Notes: a model not told the origin generated them from the letters alone. Numbered from the stretch's first letter, positions 26,670 through 36,707 are shown. The stretch: 64,000 nucleotides of DNA from JAMLHH01 sp964653095 (GCA_964653095.1 CAZZEH010000008.1:1-64000); one strand, 5' to 3'. Made by a program: numbers and translations.

Positions 26670-28016
26670 ATGTCTGAAGAAATTGACGGTAAAAAAGTTT
26701 TCACTCTCTTTGAAGTGATGCGCAGCATTCGGAAAACTCTGAACAGCCGATACAGGAGTGCTTATTGGATTAAAGCCGAGCTGAACAAACTCAATTACTA
26801 CAGTCATTCAGGGCACTGTTACCCCGAACTCGTAGAAAAGCAAGATCAAAAAATTATCGCACAAATCAGGAGTCAGCTGTGGCGGGATGATTTTCAAAGA
26901 GTCAATCAAAATTTTATCCGTACACTAAACGAACCATTGAAAGACGGTATAAAAATTCTTTTTTTGGCAGAAATCAGCTTCCATCCGGTTTACGGCATTT
27001 CTTTAAATATACTGGACATTAACCCATCCTATACTTTAGGAGATTTGGAAAAAGAGAAAAAGGAAACAATTCGAAAACTGCAATCTGAGAAGTTATTTGA
27101 CAAAAACAAACAGCTTAAATTGCCTCTGCTGCCTCAAAGAATTGCAATTATTTCAGTAGAAACCAGTAAAGGATATGCAGACTTTATACGGGTAATAGAA
27201 GCTGCAGAAAAAACATGGAGTTACAAGTTTTTTCACTTTTTATTCCCTTCTCTGCTTCAGGGCGACCAGGCCGTTCGATCTATAACTGCTCAACTTGAAA
27301 GAATTAAAAAAGTGAGACACCATTTTGACTTGGTCGCTATTATTCGGGGAGGCGGAGGAGATATTGGTCTCAGTTGTTACAATCACTACGATTTAGCTCA
27401 TACAATTACGGAATTTCCTATCCCGGTAGTCACCGGAATAGGTCATGCCACGAATGAAACGGTTTCAGAAATGGTCGCTTATGAAAATGCTATTACTCCG
27501 ACAAAGCTTGCGGAATGGCTGATTCAGCAATTTCATAACTTCTCTGAACCGGTCAGAATTGCAAGAGAAAAAATAACAGACAGAGCAAAGTACATTTTAG
27601 AGGAAGAAAACAGAAAGTTTGAAAATAAAATAAAGCTGTTTCAGACAAATGTGAAGCACACCATTCTCACAAACAATCAGATAATAAATGACTGTTCCAA
27701 AACACTTTTTCAACATTCTAATTTCATTCTAAAAAACGCAAAGGATGCACAAGATGCCATTCTCCTGAACGTGAAAAGAAATACTGATTTGTATATAAAG
27801 AATATGCACACAGAACTGACACACGCAGAAAAAAACATACAAATTATGAGTCCTGACAACGTGCTGAAAAGAGGCTACAGCATCACATACGTCCGGGGAA
27901 AGTCTTTAACTTCAGCTCAGAAAGTCAAGGCAGGAGATATTGTAATCACGAAGCTTTATCAAGGAAGTTTTACAAGTACCATTAATGAAATATCAAAAAC
28001 AGAGCACAATGAATGA
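26670..28016 (+). CDS. xseA: Exodeoxyribonuclease VII large subunit
   Basis: 448 residues. N-terminal OB-fold (about 7-110, YWIKAELNKLNYYSHSGHCYPEL), catalytic domain (ISVETSKGYADFIRV; IIRGGGGDIGLSCYNHYDLA; VVTGIGHATNETVSEMVA), a long coiled-coil region and the late NVLKRGYSITYVRG. It degrades single-stranded DNA to oligonucleotides in both directions together with XseB. The stop overlaps the xseB start by eight bases. Confidence 0.93.
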   Translation: MSEEIDGKKVFTLFEVMRSIRKTLNSRYRSAYWIKAELNKLNYYSHSGHCYPELVEKQDQKIIAQIRSQLWRDDFQRVNQNFIRTLNEPLKDGIKILFLAEISFHPVYGISLNILDINPSYTLGDLEKEKKETIRKLQSEKLFDKNKQLKLPLLPQRIAIISVETSKGYADFIRVIEAAEKTWSYKFFHFLFPSLLQGDQAVRSITAQLERIKKVRHHFDLVAIIRGGGGDIGLSCYNHYDLAHTITEFPIPVVTGIGHATNETVSEMVAYENAITPTKLAEWLIQQFHNFSEPVRIAREKITDRAKYILEEENRKFENKIKLFQTNVKHTILTNNQIINDCSKTLFQHSNFILKNAKDAQDAILLNVKRNTDLYIKNMHTELTHAEKNIQIMSPDNVLKRGYSITYVRGKSLTSAQKVKAGDIVITKLYQGSFTSTINEISKTEHNE

Positions 28017-28212
28017 AGAAATAAACTATACCGAAGCTTTTAAAGAATTACAAGCCATTGTTTCGGAAATTGAACGTGGCGAAATTACCGTTGATGAACT
28101 CTCACAAAAGGTCAAACGAGCTTCCGCACTTATAAAAATATGCAAGAAAAAACTATCTTCAACCGAAGAGGATGTACAGACAATTTTGAATGAGTTGGAT
28201 GAGCAAAACTAA
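28009..28212 (+). CDS. xseB: Exodeoxyribonuclease VII small subunit
   Basis: 67 residues from the ATG at 28009. An earlier ATG at 27985 would lie further inside xseA and is less likely. The pattern YTEAFKELQAIVSEIERGE then ITVDELSQKVKRA is typical of XseB, a small two-helix protein that wraps the large subunit's coiled coil. Translationally coupled to xseA. Confidence 0.92.
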   Translation: MNEEINYTEAFKELQAIVSEIERGEITVDELSQKVKRASALIKICKKKLSSTEEDVQTILNELDEQN

Positions 28213-28248
28213 ATCGACAATCTTTTTAGAATAAAATACAACCTGCTT

Positions 28249-29799
28249 CTAATGGAGTTTATCCGTAAGCAGAAGTTTGGTGCGATAAAGCAGGTCATCA
28301 ATCATAAAATGTATAAAATATAAGCCCGGAACTAATTGAGAATCTATATTTAAGGTAATACTGTGATTGTTTATATGCTCCAATTCATCCTGAACTGTCT
28401 GCCCGTTTATCGAACTTATCTGAATATGAATTTTAGAATCCTTTGAGTTAGAAGATACCAATTCAGGCAACTTTAATGTCAACTGTCGGCCAATCACTGC
28501 CGGATTGGGATAAGCAGAGAAATCAAACACCTCTGTATTAAAAATCCCGGATGGTTTTTCCACTATACGCACTCTCCTCTCTTCAGAAGCAATTGCTTTC
28601 GGCTGAGTCCATTTAAACGGAATGACTTTCCACTTGAATGTCTTATTCAAAAAATCAGATGTTGGCGGAAATACATGGTCATAGAAATTCTGTCCGGTTA
28701 CAATAGTCTGAAAAACCTCACCTCCACCATTTGACCCTGTTAATTTATTGACTGTAAACAAATAAGCTTCGGCACCTTCCACCTCATCCCATTCAAATCT
28801 TATGGGAGTATCGGCATATACATTTTCTCCCGGCAGGGGCGTCTGGAGTTGTGTCGTCTCCACTCCCGTGAAATCATTTATTTGATTTTTCAGATAACTC
28901 ATTCTTGCTGTATCTGTATATACAATATCCCGCATGTGTGTGATTTGCTCCGGCGAAAAGCCTTCAGTACACTGGTCCAAATGATACGACATGATTAAAG
29001 TAATATCCGGATTATACTGATCACCTTTCATATCCACTAACGGTCTTCCATCCTTGCCTTTTGGCGTTCGATCACAATCTTGGTTAGAGACATCGGCAGG
29101 AGTATCGCAAAATCCGTCTCCGGCTTTCTCACAGTTGCGCAATTCAGGATTACGAGTGACATATTCATGCCCTGCGGTGGCATTTGGATTTTGAGAGTCC
29201 CAGCCCTGAAAAGTATGCATCAGATCAAAATGATGCCCCAACTCATGCGCAAGTGTTTTATTTTGAGGGAATTCGCAGCTGTTTTCAATCAGCACACCTG
29301 TTTTTCCAAGATACCTTGAAGACCAGCCCGGAAAAGGTGCCATTCCGCACAATCCTGTCCCGGAGGTATAAAAGATATTAATTGCACCGTGATGATAATT
29401 TCTCGACAGCATATCTCCCAATAACTTTTCAGCTTTGTTCGCATCGCCATCTCCTATATATTCACTGTTGTCAATAAACTTTATACCCGGAACGAAGTAA
29501 AAGTAGAATCCGGTTTCAGCAAATATTTCATTTAGAAAATCTATTTGTTTTAAAAGGTACTCTAAGTTGTATCTCTTTTCTCCTTTATCGGTACCTACTA
29601 TATAGGCTTTTATGGGTATCGTAATAATCTGCCCGGTATCAGATTCAGCTGATTTAGCATTTAGTTTTAACTGCTGAATTTTCTGTCTGTATGAAAAAAC
29701 TTCCTGAGCCTCCTGCAGAGTAAGTTCATTGCCACAAAAATCCAAGGCAGTTAGGTTTAGATACAAAGCAAGAAATAGTAGCGTATAAAAGTACTTCAT
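28249..29799 (-). CDS. Secreted M43-family zinc metalloprotease with type IX sorting domain
   Basis: 516 residues. Signal peptide (1-18). The M43 (pappalysin-like) catalytic domain (about 60-300) has the zinc motif HELGHHFDLMH (about 183) and downstream CDTPADVSN and MSYHLDQC, the region of the Met-turn. A fibronectin- or Ig-like domain (about 315-415) follows. The C-terminal about 85 residues (FSAYPNPAVIG ... LVPGLYFIHFMI) match a type IX sorting domain, so the protease should be exported to the surface. It lies just downstream of the SusC/SusD/lipoprotein operon, separated by a terminator, and may supply peptides to it. Confidence 0.88.
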   Translation of the reverse strand: MKYFYTLLFLALYLNLTALDFCGNELTLQEAQEVFSYRQKIQQLKLNAKSAESDTGQIITIPIKAYIVGTDKGEKRYNLEYLLKQIDFLNEIFAETGFYFYFVPGIKFIDNSEYIGDGDANKAEKLLGDMLSRNYHHGAINIFYTSGTGLCGMAPFPGWSSRYLGKTGVLIENSCEFPQNKTLAHELGHHFDLMHTFQGWDSQNPNATAGHEYVTRNPELRNCEKAGDGFCDTPADVSNQDCDRTPKGKDGRPLVDMKGDQYNPDITLIMSYHLDQCTEGFSPEQITHMRDIVYTDTARMSYLKNQINDFTGVETTQLQTPLPGENVYADTPIRFEWDEVEGAEAYLFTVNKLTGSNGGGEVFQTIVTGQNFYDHVFPPTSDFLNKTFKWKVIPFKWTQPKAIASEERRVRIVEKPSGIFNTEVFDFSAYPNPAVIGRQLTLKLPELVSSNSKDSKIHIQISSINGQTVQDELEHINNHSITLNIDSQLVPGLYFIHFMIDDLLYRTKLLLTDKLH

Positions 29800-29810
29800 A
29801 AGATAAAGAT

Positions 29811-29839
29811 AAAAAAAGAGCTATCAAATCTGATAGCTC
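29811..29839 (-). terminator. Intrinsic terminator of the SusC/SusD operon
   Basis: Perfect 9-bp stem GAGCTATCA (29818-29826) and TGATAGCTC (29831-29839) with a 4-base loop, followed on the minus strand by seven T. It lies between the lipoprotein stop and the protease start. Confidence 0.92.
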
Positions 29840-29862
29840 CTTATTTAAAAAATATGTGTACT

Positions 29863-30681
29863 TTAATCTTTAAGCTTAGTTAATGTAGCTTTCTGATTAT
29901 CACTTCCGGGGAAAGAACCTACCCCCGGTATATGGTGGAAAGCATAGAACTCGATAATTTGTTCACATACTTCATACGTCCCATTCACATCAGCTATTAC
30001 AACAGGAGGAAAGCCCGGGTCGTAAATCCACGCGTCCGAATCCTCCACTAGAATATCATCACTTTCGGAATCTAATGTGAAAGCCACATCAAAACCATCG
30101 TCTAACAAATCTTTAAAGATTATGGTATTCTCTCTTTCGGGATCCAATACAGCTGTTACAGTGTAAGGTCCGTCATCTTCCTGAAACCATGGATAGTCTA
30201 GCTCATAAGTTCCCACAAACTTTTCAATACGAAGTATTCCGTCGCACGGAGCTCTGAAACGTATTTTAATTTCCTGTCCATAGATTGCGCTGTACTCGCT
30301 CTCAGCAATTCGCACTGAAGCGGTAAGTGCATCCTCTTCGAGATTTTCATATATCCCGACTGCCTTCACAGAAGCTACCGTCTGTCCGGCAGGGATAACC
30401 ACCTGATTAGAAGAAAGTGTAAAGTGTAAACCTTCTATTGCAGTAGAATTCGTCGTATCTATTTCCAGATTTATAGTAATGTCGCGATCCGCCGGTTTGG
30501 TAAGACCAACTTTAATTTCATAAGCAAACTCATCATCCGGGTTCTCCACAACTAATGCGCCGCCTTGAGAATTAAAATGAACCAAGACAGGACCATCATA
30601 TATCAGGCTCTCTTTTTTACAGCTTACTAAGGCAAACGCTGCCATTAGTGCAGTAAGTGTAATATTAAATATTCTTTTCAT
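29863..30681 (-). CDS. SusD-operon surface lipoprotein (Calx-beta/DUF4843-like)
   Basis: 272 residues. Lipoprotein signal with lipobox ALVSC (cysteine about 21). An Ig-like N-terminal domain (about 35-145) has a Calx-beta-like pattern (ITINLEIDTTNSTAIEGLHFTLSSN in two halves around 70-95). A second beta-rich domain follows (about 150-272). It starts 19 bases after the susD-like stop, so it belongs to that operon. Such lipoproteins usually sit at the cell surface with SusD and help bind substrate. The family label is tentative. Confidence 0.6.
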   Translation of the reverse strand: MKRIFNITLTALMAAFALVSCKKESLIYDGPVLVHFNSQGGALVVENPDDEFAYEIKVGLTKPADRDITINLEIDTTNSTAIEGLHFTLSSNQVVIPAGQTVASVKAVGIYENLEEDALTASVRIAESEYSAIYGQEIKIRFRAPCDGILRIEKFVGTYELDYPWFQEDDGPYTVTAVLDPERENTIIFKDLLDDGFDVAFTLDSESDDILVEDSDAWIYDPGFPPVVIADVNGTYEVCEQIIEFYAFHHIPGVGSFPGSDNQKATLTKLKD

Positions 30682-30700
30682 AATTATCCTTATTTAAATT

Positions 30701-32164
30701 TTAATATCCTGGTGATTGTGTAAAATTAGGATTCGCCTGTATTTCTGAAGTCGGAACCGGCAATGTAAACTTATGATCATTTGGTTCAAGTTCTCTTGCA
30801 GAAGCAGGTGCCGGAAATCCAGACCCGTCCGCGCGGTCCCCGTCTGTTTCAGAACGATGTACCGGAAGTCCTAATCTCTTCAAATCAAATAACCTCTGGC
30901 CTTCAAATGCAAATTCCAATCTCTTTTCAAGCATTACCGCATTCAAGAGTGCTTCTCCTGACTCTCCGCCAGATTCGAAATCTTCGTATCTTCTGGATCT
31001 CACTTCATCCAAAGCATCCAAAGCAGTAGCATTGTCGCCGGTTCTAGCAGCAGCTTCAGCCAAAATCAAATACGCTTCTGCACCCCGTACCACTTTCACA
31101 TCTACTACACCACCGGCTGTAGATGGTCGTCTCAAATATTTGATAATATGGTTGTAAAGATTACCGTTGAAAATATCTGTTCTGAAATATGGTGCTTTCC
31201 TGACATCATCATCTCCGTACTTATTGTACAGTTCCAAAGTCACCACATACTCAGATGCAATCACATTATTGACTTCCTGATTAAATTCCCATCCCGGATA
31301 TGTTCGATCTCTTTCCTGTACTAAAATCTTAAACAACACTCCGGCATTTCCCGCACTGTTATCTGTCCAGATATAAGGAAACTCTTCTAAGGAACCTATC
31401 GCCAAATCAGCTGAGCCGACCAAATCAATTGCGTCCTGAGCTTCTGCTTTCGCATTGGCAAAATCACCTTTATACAGATAAGCTCTTGCTAAGATGGTAC
31501 TTACCGCAGCTCTGTTTATTACGCCTTCCGCAACTGCAGATCTGTCGTTGGAAATCAAATTCTTGGCCTCTTTCAACTCACTGATAATAAAATCAAATGT
31601 CTCATTAAGGGTATTTCTCGCAGGCTTAGCCAATGCATCTGATTTATTTTTAATAGGAATGCCTGTATTCGCATCATCCGGATTGACTGCTTTAAAAGAC
31701 GGTGCATAGAACATGACTATGTCAAGATGATTGAGTGCTCTTACGGCTTTTGCCTGTCCCAACACATCATCTTTAAAATCTCCGTCACTCAGTGCATCAA
31801 TGTTTTCTATGATTCTGTTGACCCGATCTGTGGAACTGTATGCATAAAACATGATACCGCTCGCAGTAGAGTTTGCATCTAATTTATACTCATAGAAATT
31901 CTGTAAAGAGTGTCTGCCGTCCTGACACATAATAAGGTTATCTGTCAGCACATCTGACAATATCATTTTCCTCGGATAATAATCTCCGTCCGTGCCGCCC
32001 AAAAATCTTATATACGCTCCGTTTAATGCCGTAGTAAAATCTTTCGGCGTACTAAGTGCAAGTTCTTCCTCCAATTTGTCGAAAGGTTTTAAATCAAGTT
32101 CATCCTTACAGGACAGCAGGAGAACTGATATACTTGCTATAATTATTAATGTGATTTTTCTCAT
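30701..32164 (-). CDS. RagB/SusD family nutrient-uptake outer-membrane lipoprotein
   Basis: 487 residues from the chosen start, MRKITLIII with lipobox VLLLSC. An in-frame ATG 33 bases upstream overlaps the end of the susC-like gene and would weaken the signal peptide. Typical SusD features are the helical TPR-like core (VLGQAKAVRALNHLDIVMFYAPSF), AAVSTILARAYLYKGDFANA, EAYLILAEAAARTGD and the terminal PVPTSEIQANPNFTQSPGY. It caps the SusC-type barrel and captures substrate. Whether peptide or glycan is imported is not determined; the nearby M43 protease suggests peptide. Confidence 0.93.
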   Translation of the reverse strand: MRKITLIIIASISVLLLSCKDELDLKPFDKLEEELALSTPKDFTTALNGAYIRFLGGTDGDYYPRKMILSDVLTDNLIMCQDGRHSLQNFYEYKLDANSTASGIMFYAYSSTDRVNRIIENIDALSDGDFKDDVLGQAKAVRALNHLDIVMFYAPSFKAVNPDDANTGIPIKNKSDALAKPARNTLNETFDFIISELKEAKNLISNDRSAVAEGVINRAAVSTILARAYLYKGDFANAKAEAQDAIDLVGSADLAIGSLEEFPYIWTDNSAGNAGVLFKILVQERDRTYPGWEFNQEVNNVIASEYVVTLELYNKYGDDDVRKAPYFRTDIFNGNLYNHIIKYLRRPSTAGGVVDVKVVRGAEAYLILAEAAARTGDNATALDALDEVRSRRYEDFESGGESGEALLNAVMLEKRLEFAFEGQRLFDLKRLGLPVHRSETDGDRADGSGFPAPASARELEPNDHKFTLPVPTSEIQANPNFTQSPGY

Positions 32165-32183
32165 TTCTTTATGATTTAATTTT

Positions 32184-35100
32184 TTAGAATCCAACATTTA
32201 CTCCAAAAGAGAATCCTCTAAACTGCGGATAACTGTACATCGAAGCTTCTCCCGGAATGCCAATACTTTCTGTCACTGACTCTTCAGAACTCATACCTAC
32301 TTCCGGATCTCCCTCATATTTGGTTACCGTAAATAAGTTTGTACCCTGGAAATATACAGACAGATTGGAGATTTTCGCCTTACTCAAAATTGAATGTGGA
32401 AGACTGTAACCGACTCTCAGGGATCTCAATCTAAAATAGTCCCCTTTCTGCAGCCATTTATCACTCCATCTGCTTGTGTAACCTGCTGCGGCAGGGTTAG
32501 GAATGGATTTGATATCTCCCGGATTTCTCCAATAATCCAATGCATCCACCCGTTGGATATTGGTCACATTTTCTCCGTCACTTAATAAATCATTAGCAAG
32601 TACGTTAAAAGTATAATTCCCGCCACTGTATGTAAAATCTGCATCTACGAAGATTCCTCGATATTCTGCATTCAGACCAAAGCCTCCGTACCACTTAGGC
32701 AGTACAGATTTTCCGTCTAAAATCACGTTGTCACCATCACTATATACATTCGTTACATTCCCATCTTTGTCGTAATATAGTGGTTCTCCATTAGAAGCAT
32801 CCACGCCTGCCCATCGCGTCAAATAGAATGTATAGGCTTCTTTACCTTCTTTTAGTACAGTAAGACCCAATCCTTTGCCGGATGTTGGGAGAAACTCTTC
32901 GTCTGTAGGGATAGAAACCACTTTATTATAGTTTCTGGAATAGTTTCCGAAGAATGACAGACTACCATTTTTCTTGCGTACCGCATCGGCTCTCAACTCA
33001 AGTTCGACTCCTTTATTTTCCATCTTACCGATGTTTTGAGTCTGAGAGGTAAACCCTGAAGTATAAGACAATGCTACAGGGAATAATAAGTCATTGGTTT
33101 GCTTGTTATAATATTCTACGGAACCGGTCAGTCTGTTTTGGAAGAATCCGAAATCCAATCCTATGTTCCAGTTCAGGTTAGACTCCCATTTCAATTCGGG
33201 GTTAGCAGGTGTAGCCGGAAAACTTGCTGAATTATTGCCGTATGTACCTACATTATAGGTGGACAAATACAGGAAACTTCCTATTCGGTCATTCCCGGAT
33301 GTACCCACAGAACCTCTAAGCTTTAACTGACTGATTTGTCTGACATCACTTAAGAAAGATTCGTTTGCAATATTCCAGCCCGCCGTAGCTCCCCAGAATG
33401 TTCCGTATCTGTTTTTAGGACCAAAGTTTGCAGAGCCGTCTCGACGTACAGATGTTCCCACATAATATTTATTTTGAAAATTATATTTCGCCTCGCCAAA
33501 AATTGAGAATAATCCGTAGTGAGACTGTGTTCCTCTCGCGTCCAGTACATTAGCTGCCAAACTAATCTGCATCAAATCTCTATTTGGATATCCGTATGCC
33601 GATACCAACAAAGACTGTCCGGTTGTTCTCAGCAATTCTGTACCTGCCAGTAAAGAAAGATTGTGATTATCTTTAATAGTTTTATTATAGACAGCTACAT
33701 TTGACCAAGTGAACATAGTGTTTTCATAACTCCCTTTATTCACTGTACCGTTTCTTTCGCTAAGTAAATCCAAAAACGCTCCCGGATATGTTTTACTCAA
33801 ATATGCTTCATTTCTGATTTTTCCTCCAACTTCTGTTTTCAAAGAAAGCCCTTCAATCAAATCAGCCTGAACATAAGCACTACCAATAATATCAGTATAG
33901 TTAGAAACTTCTGGGTTGTTCACTATCTGCTCCAATGGGTTTAACTGTGCCACGGCTGTGGTATTAAAATTCCAAAGCGGATTGCCATTCTCGTCATAAA
34001 TCACATTTCCCTCTTCATCCTGCTCATACACAGTCTCGTACGGGTTCATGGAATAAATCGCCATAAATGGATTCTGCTGATTATAACGGTCTCTCAATGA
34101 AGCATCTTTGGCAGTTACTAAAGTAAATGAGTTTCCGACTTTCAGCCATTTGTTAGCTCTGTAATCCGAGTTAAAACGAATATTCATTCTTTCAAAGTAT
34201 GAATTGACAGCCATACCATCTTCTTTGTAAGAACCGAAAGAAAGGTAATAGTTGAAATCTTCTTTGGAACCGCTTACAGACACATCATGAGTTTCTACGG
34301 TAGCTTTTCTCAGCAGCACATCAAACCAATCTGTTTCGTTACGTGCTATAAAATCATCTGCGTCTTCTTCCATTTCAAGAATCCACGGATTACCTTTACC
34401 CAACTCCCATTCGTAGAAGATTTTCTGAGCCGCATTCATCAATTTGAAATTATCTTTTACTTTTGACTTTACCCCTCTGTTATAGTTATACTGAATACTA
34501 AAAGCTTTTCCTGCTTTTGATCCTCTCTTGGTTGTAACCAAAATTACTCCATTGGAAGCTCTGGAGCCGTATATAGTTGCTGCGGCTGCGTCTTTCAGTA
34601 CTGTAACATCTTCTACATCTGCCGGGTTAATCATGGCGTAATCTCTTGACGAAATCTCCACTCCATCCAAAAGAATGAGCGGCTCGGAAGAAGCGTTAAG
34701 AGAACCGGTTCCCCTAATTCTAATATAAGCATTTCCACCCGGACGACCATTCATGGAAGTCACCTGAAGACCGGAAGACTTACCCTGTAAGAGGTTGTCA
34801 ATACCACCGATAGGGATATTTTGTAGTCTTTCTCCCTTTACCTCAGAAACCGCTGCGGTCACATCTGATTTCTTCACGGTAGAATATCCCATTACAATAA
34901 CTTCTTCCAACTCTACTCCCGATTTCATTTGTAAGTTAATCTCGGAACCTGTAATTGCTACTTCTTCTGTAGTATAACCCACATAAGAAAAAATTAGTGT
35001 CGTAGCATCACTTGAGACATTGCTGATGACATATCTCCCGTCAATATCGGTCACTGCACCATTGGTTGTTCCTTTTACCAAAACGCTTACCCCAATCAGG

Positions 35101-35213
35101 GATTCGCCATCTTCAGCATCAGTCACCACACCGGATATCGTGCGGTCTTGTGCAAGCAACTGTGATGTTGTGAATAACATGCACAGCAGCCAGAATAATA
35201 CATTTTTTTTCAT
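32184..35213 (-). CDS. SusC/RagA family TonB-linked outer-membrane transporter
   Basis: 1009 residues from MKKNVLFWLLCMLF, a clean signal peptide ending LLAQ. An upstream in-frame ATG (35243) falls on the predicted promoter and was rejected. A carboxypeptidase-regulatory-like domain (RTISGVVTDAEDGESLIGV) is followed by LEEVIVMGYSTVKKSD, the plug domain (YIRIRGTGSLNASSEPLILLDG) and a 22-strand barrel ending in a terminal phenylalanine. It imports substrate bound by the downstream SusD-like lipoprotein with energy from TonB. The SusD-like gene starts 19 bases after its stop. Confidence 0.94.
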   Translation of the reverse strand: MKKNVLFWLLCMLFTTSQLLAQDRTISGVVTDAEDGESLIGVSVLVKGTTNGAVTDIDGRYVISNVSSDATTLIFSYVGYTTEEVAITGSEINLQMKSGVELEEVIVMGYSTVKKSDVTAAVSEVKGERLQNIPIGGIDNLLQGKSSGLQVTSMNGRPGGNAYIRIRGTGSLNASSEPLILLDGVEISSRDYAMINPADVEDVTVLKDAAAATIYGSRASNGVILVTTKRGSKAGKAFSIQYNYNRGVKSKVKDNFKLMNAAQKIFYEWELGKGNPWILEMEEDADDFIARNETDWFDVLLRKATVETHDVSVSGSKEDFNYYLSFGSYKEDGMAVNSYFERMNIRFNSDYRANKWLKVGNSFTLVTAKDASLRDRYNQQNPFMAIYSMNPYETVYEQDEEGNVIYDENGNPLWNFNTTAVAQLNPLEQIVNNPEVSNYTDIIGSAYVQADLIEGLSLKTEVGGKIRNEAYLSKTYPGAFLDLLSERNGTVNKGSYENTMFTWSNVAVYNKTIKDNHNLSLLAGTELLRTTGQSLLVSAYGYPNRDLMQISLAANVLDARGTQSHYGLFSIFGEAKYNFQNKYYVGTSVRRDGSANFGPKNRYGTFWGATAGWNIANESFLSDVRQISQLKLRGSVGTSGNDRIGSFLYLSTYNVGTYGNNSASFPATPANPELKWESNLNWNIGLDFGFFQNRLTGSVEYYNKQTNDLLFPVALSYTSGFTSQTQNIGKMENKGVELELRADAVRKKNGSLSFFGNYSRNYNKVVSIPTDEEFLPTSGKGLGLTVLKEGKEAYTFYLTRWAGVDASNGEPLYYDKDGNVTNVYSDGDNVILDGKSVLPKWYGGFGLNAEYRGIFVDADFTYSGGNYTFNVLANDLLSDGENVTNIQRVDALDYWRNPGDIKSIPNPAAAGYTSRWSDKWLQKGDYFRLRSLRVGYSLPHSILSKAKISNLSVYFQGTNLFTVTKYEGDPEVGMSSEESVTESIGIPGEASMYSYPQFRGFSFGVNVGF

Positions 35214-35240
35214 AAAGACTGACTTGTTAGTTAATAATTT

Positions 35241-35270
35241 CAAATTTATCTAATAAATGTTAAGTACAAT
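35241..35270 (-). promoter_or_regulatory. Bacteroidota-type promoter of the SusC/SusD operon
   Basis: Minus-strand TAAATTTG (35241-35248) matches TAnnTTTG exactly. ATTG (35267-35270), 18 bases upstream, is a near match for -33. The predicted transcript begins about 20 bases before the chosen susC ATG, which supports that start. No sigma/anti-sigma regulator is adjacent. Confidence 0.6.
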
Positions 35271-35351
35271 TATATGAATATTTAGTAGAAATAAATAGCA
35301 ATTTATTAAAAACTTTTAGTTTGAAACTTAAAATTTTTATAAAACTGTCTT

Positions 35352-36476
35352 TTAGGATTGTTTATTATTTAGTCCGCAGTCAATAAGCTGCTTTAAGACG
35401 GACGGAAGTAATGTTTCATCGTAATCTGTTCCACTCCATTCTCTTACTGAATTCATATTTTCAAGTGCCTTTTTTATATTCACCTGAGACTGTTTCTGCA
35501 TGACTGCTCTTTTATCGTTCGACAGCTCTTTAGCCAGATATTCCTGCTCGGTCTGCCCCGGTGTGGGAATCAGCAAAAGTTTTTTCCCCAGAAGGGATAA
35601 ATCCATCAGTGTACTGTATCCCGGTCGGCATATCACTAATTTAGCCTGTTTTAAAATTTTATATAATTCTTTGCCATGCAAATAATTTATAATTTCCACC
35701 TGACCATTTTGCACCGGTAACCCTTCCTGTACCGTCCCCCGAATCAAAATAGTTCGTTCTTCCAAAGTTTCGAACTGCTCCAAAAGAATTTTCTCCAAAA
35801 AAGTCCGTTGAGGTTCAGGCCCCGAAAGTACCGCAACTATTTTTGGGTTTTCAGGGTTCGTTTCCACTTTATCTATCCGGTTATAGGTATAAAATCTGCT
35901 CTGAGGTCCAATAAATCGGACAGGAATTCCGACATTCACACCATGCGACAAGCGACCCGACAAATTATTTTCTTCGGGAAAGTCCGGTACCCATACTTCG
36001 GAAAATTTTTTAAGAAAACTTTTTTGCCAGGCTAATATCACTCCACTGCCCCATTGAAAGCCTTTGGGCGGCAGTACTTTTAACTGATGTCCAATAAAAA
36101 CAGAGGGTGTTTTTTCGGAATACACCCCATATCGATTATCAGAGAAAATATAATCCAATTGTAACTCCTGAGCCAATTGCTCTACCACTTCATGCTCTGC
36201 CTTAATTGTTTTGATAATATCACGAGCTTTAAATACGGTTTTCCAGGCACCTCCCCAACCGGTGGGATATTCGATATTATAGGAAGGCAGTTCCTGAGAA
36301 TTTAGACCCGGAAAAGCCTCTTTGAGAAATTCAAAAGATTCCCCATCACCGGCGATAGTGACACGAGCTCCTTCTTCTAACAGTTTTTGGATTATCGGAA
36401 TACTCCTTGTGGCGTGGCCCAAGCCCCAATTTAGTGGTGCAAAAAGAATGTTTTTTCCTGTTAAAAGTTTTTGCAT
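35352..36476 (-). CDS. MurG/GT28-like glycosyltransferase
   Basis: 374 residues of GT-B fold. The N-terminal FAPLNWGLGHATRSIPI is the usual acceptor-side glycine loop of this family. The C-terminal donor half shows VAVLSGPEPQRTFLE and CRPGYSTLMDLSLLGKKLLLIPTPGQTEQEYLA, the nucleotide-sugar binding region shared with MurG and UDP-glycosyltransferases. Sugar and acceptor are unknown. No signal peptide; cytoplasmic or peripheral. Divergent from the small lipoprotein gene, 60 bases apart. Confidence 0.78.
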   Translation of the reverse strand: MQKLLTGKNILFAPLNWGLGHATRSIPIIQKLLEEGARVTIAGDGESFEFLKEAFPGLNSQELPSYNIEYPTGWGGAWKTVFKARDIIKTIKAEHEVVEQLAQELQLDYIFSDNRYGVYSEKTPSVFIGHQLKVLPPKGFQWGSGVILAWQKSFLKKFSEVWVPDFPEENNLSGRLSHGVNVGIPVRFIGPQSRFYTYNRIDKVETNPENPKIVAVLSGPEPQRTFLEKILLEQFETLEERTILIRGTVQEGLPVQNGQVEIINYLHGKELYKILKQAKLVICRPGYSTLMDLSLLGKKLLLIPTPGQTEQEYLAKELSNDKRAVMQKQSQVNIKKALENMNSVREWSGTDYDETLLPSVLKQLIDCGLNNKQS

Positions 36477-36536
36477 TGGTTAAAAATAGAGATAGAAACA
36501 GTATTTTTACTATATTATACTGAAATTGTTACCGAA

Positions 36537-36707
36537 ATGAAGCGGGGAAAGTTTTTAGTAATTTGCTTAGTCTTTTTGTTCTCCTTAGTCAGCAGTTGCA
36601 AATCATCCAAAAAATGTGGTTGCCCAACCTTTGGTCTGCACCAACAGGAAAGTGAAGTAGAATACTGTATAGCTGCCACTAATCGCATACCGAGCGAGCT
36701 ACAATAA
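36537..36707 (+). CDS. Small lipoprotein
   Basis: 56 residues from the ATG at 36537; the longer frame from 36471 would run into the divergent gene. Hydrophobic signal with lipobox LVSSC, then KSSKKCGCPTFG and a short polar tail. Tiny lipoproteins with a KSSKKC segment are common in Bacteroidota, function unknown. The stop overlaps the end of the convergent metF by nine bases. Confidence 0.6.
   Translation: MKRGKFLVICLVFLFSLVSSCKSSKKCGCPTFGLHQQESEVEYCIAATNRIPSELQ

Noticed and set aside
36471..36536. Longer N-terminus for the small lipoprotein
   Set aside because: It would overlap the divergent glycosyltransferase start and bury the lipoprotein signal.
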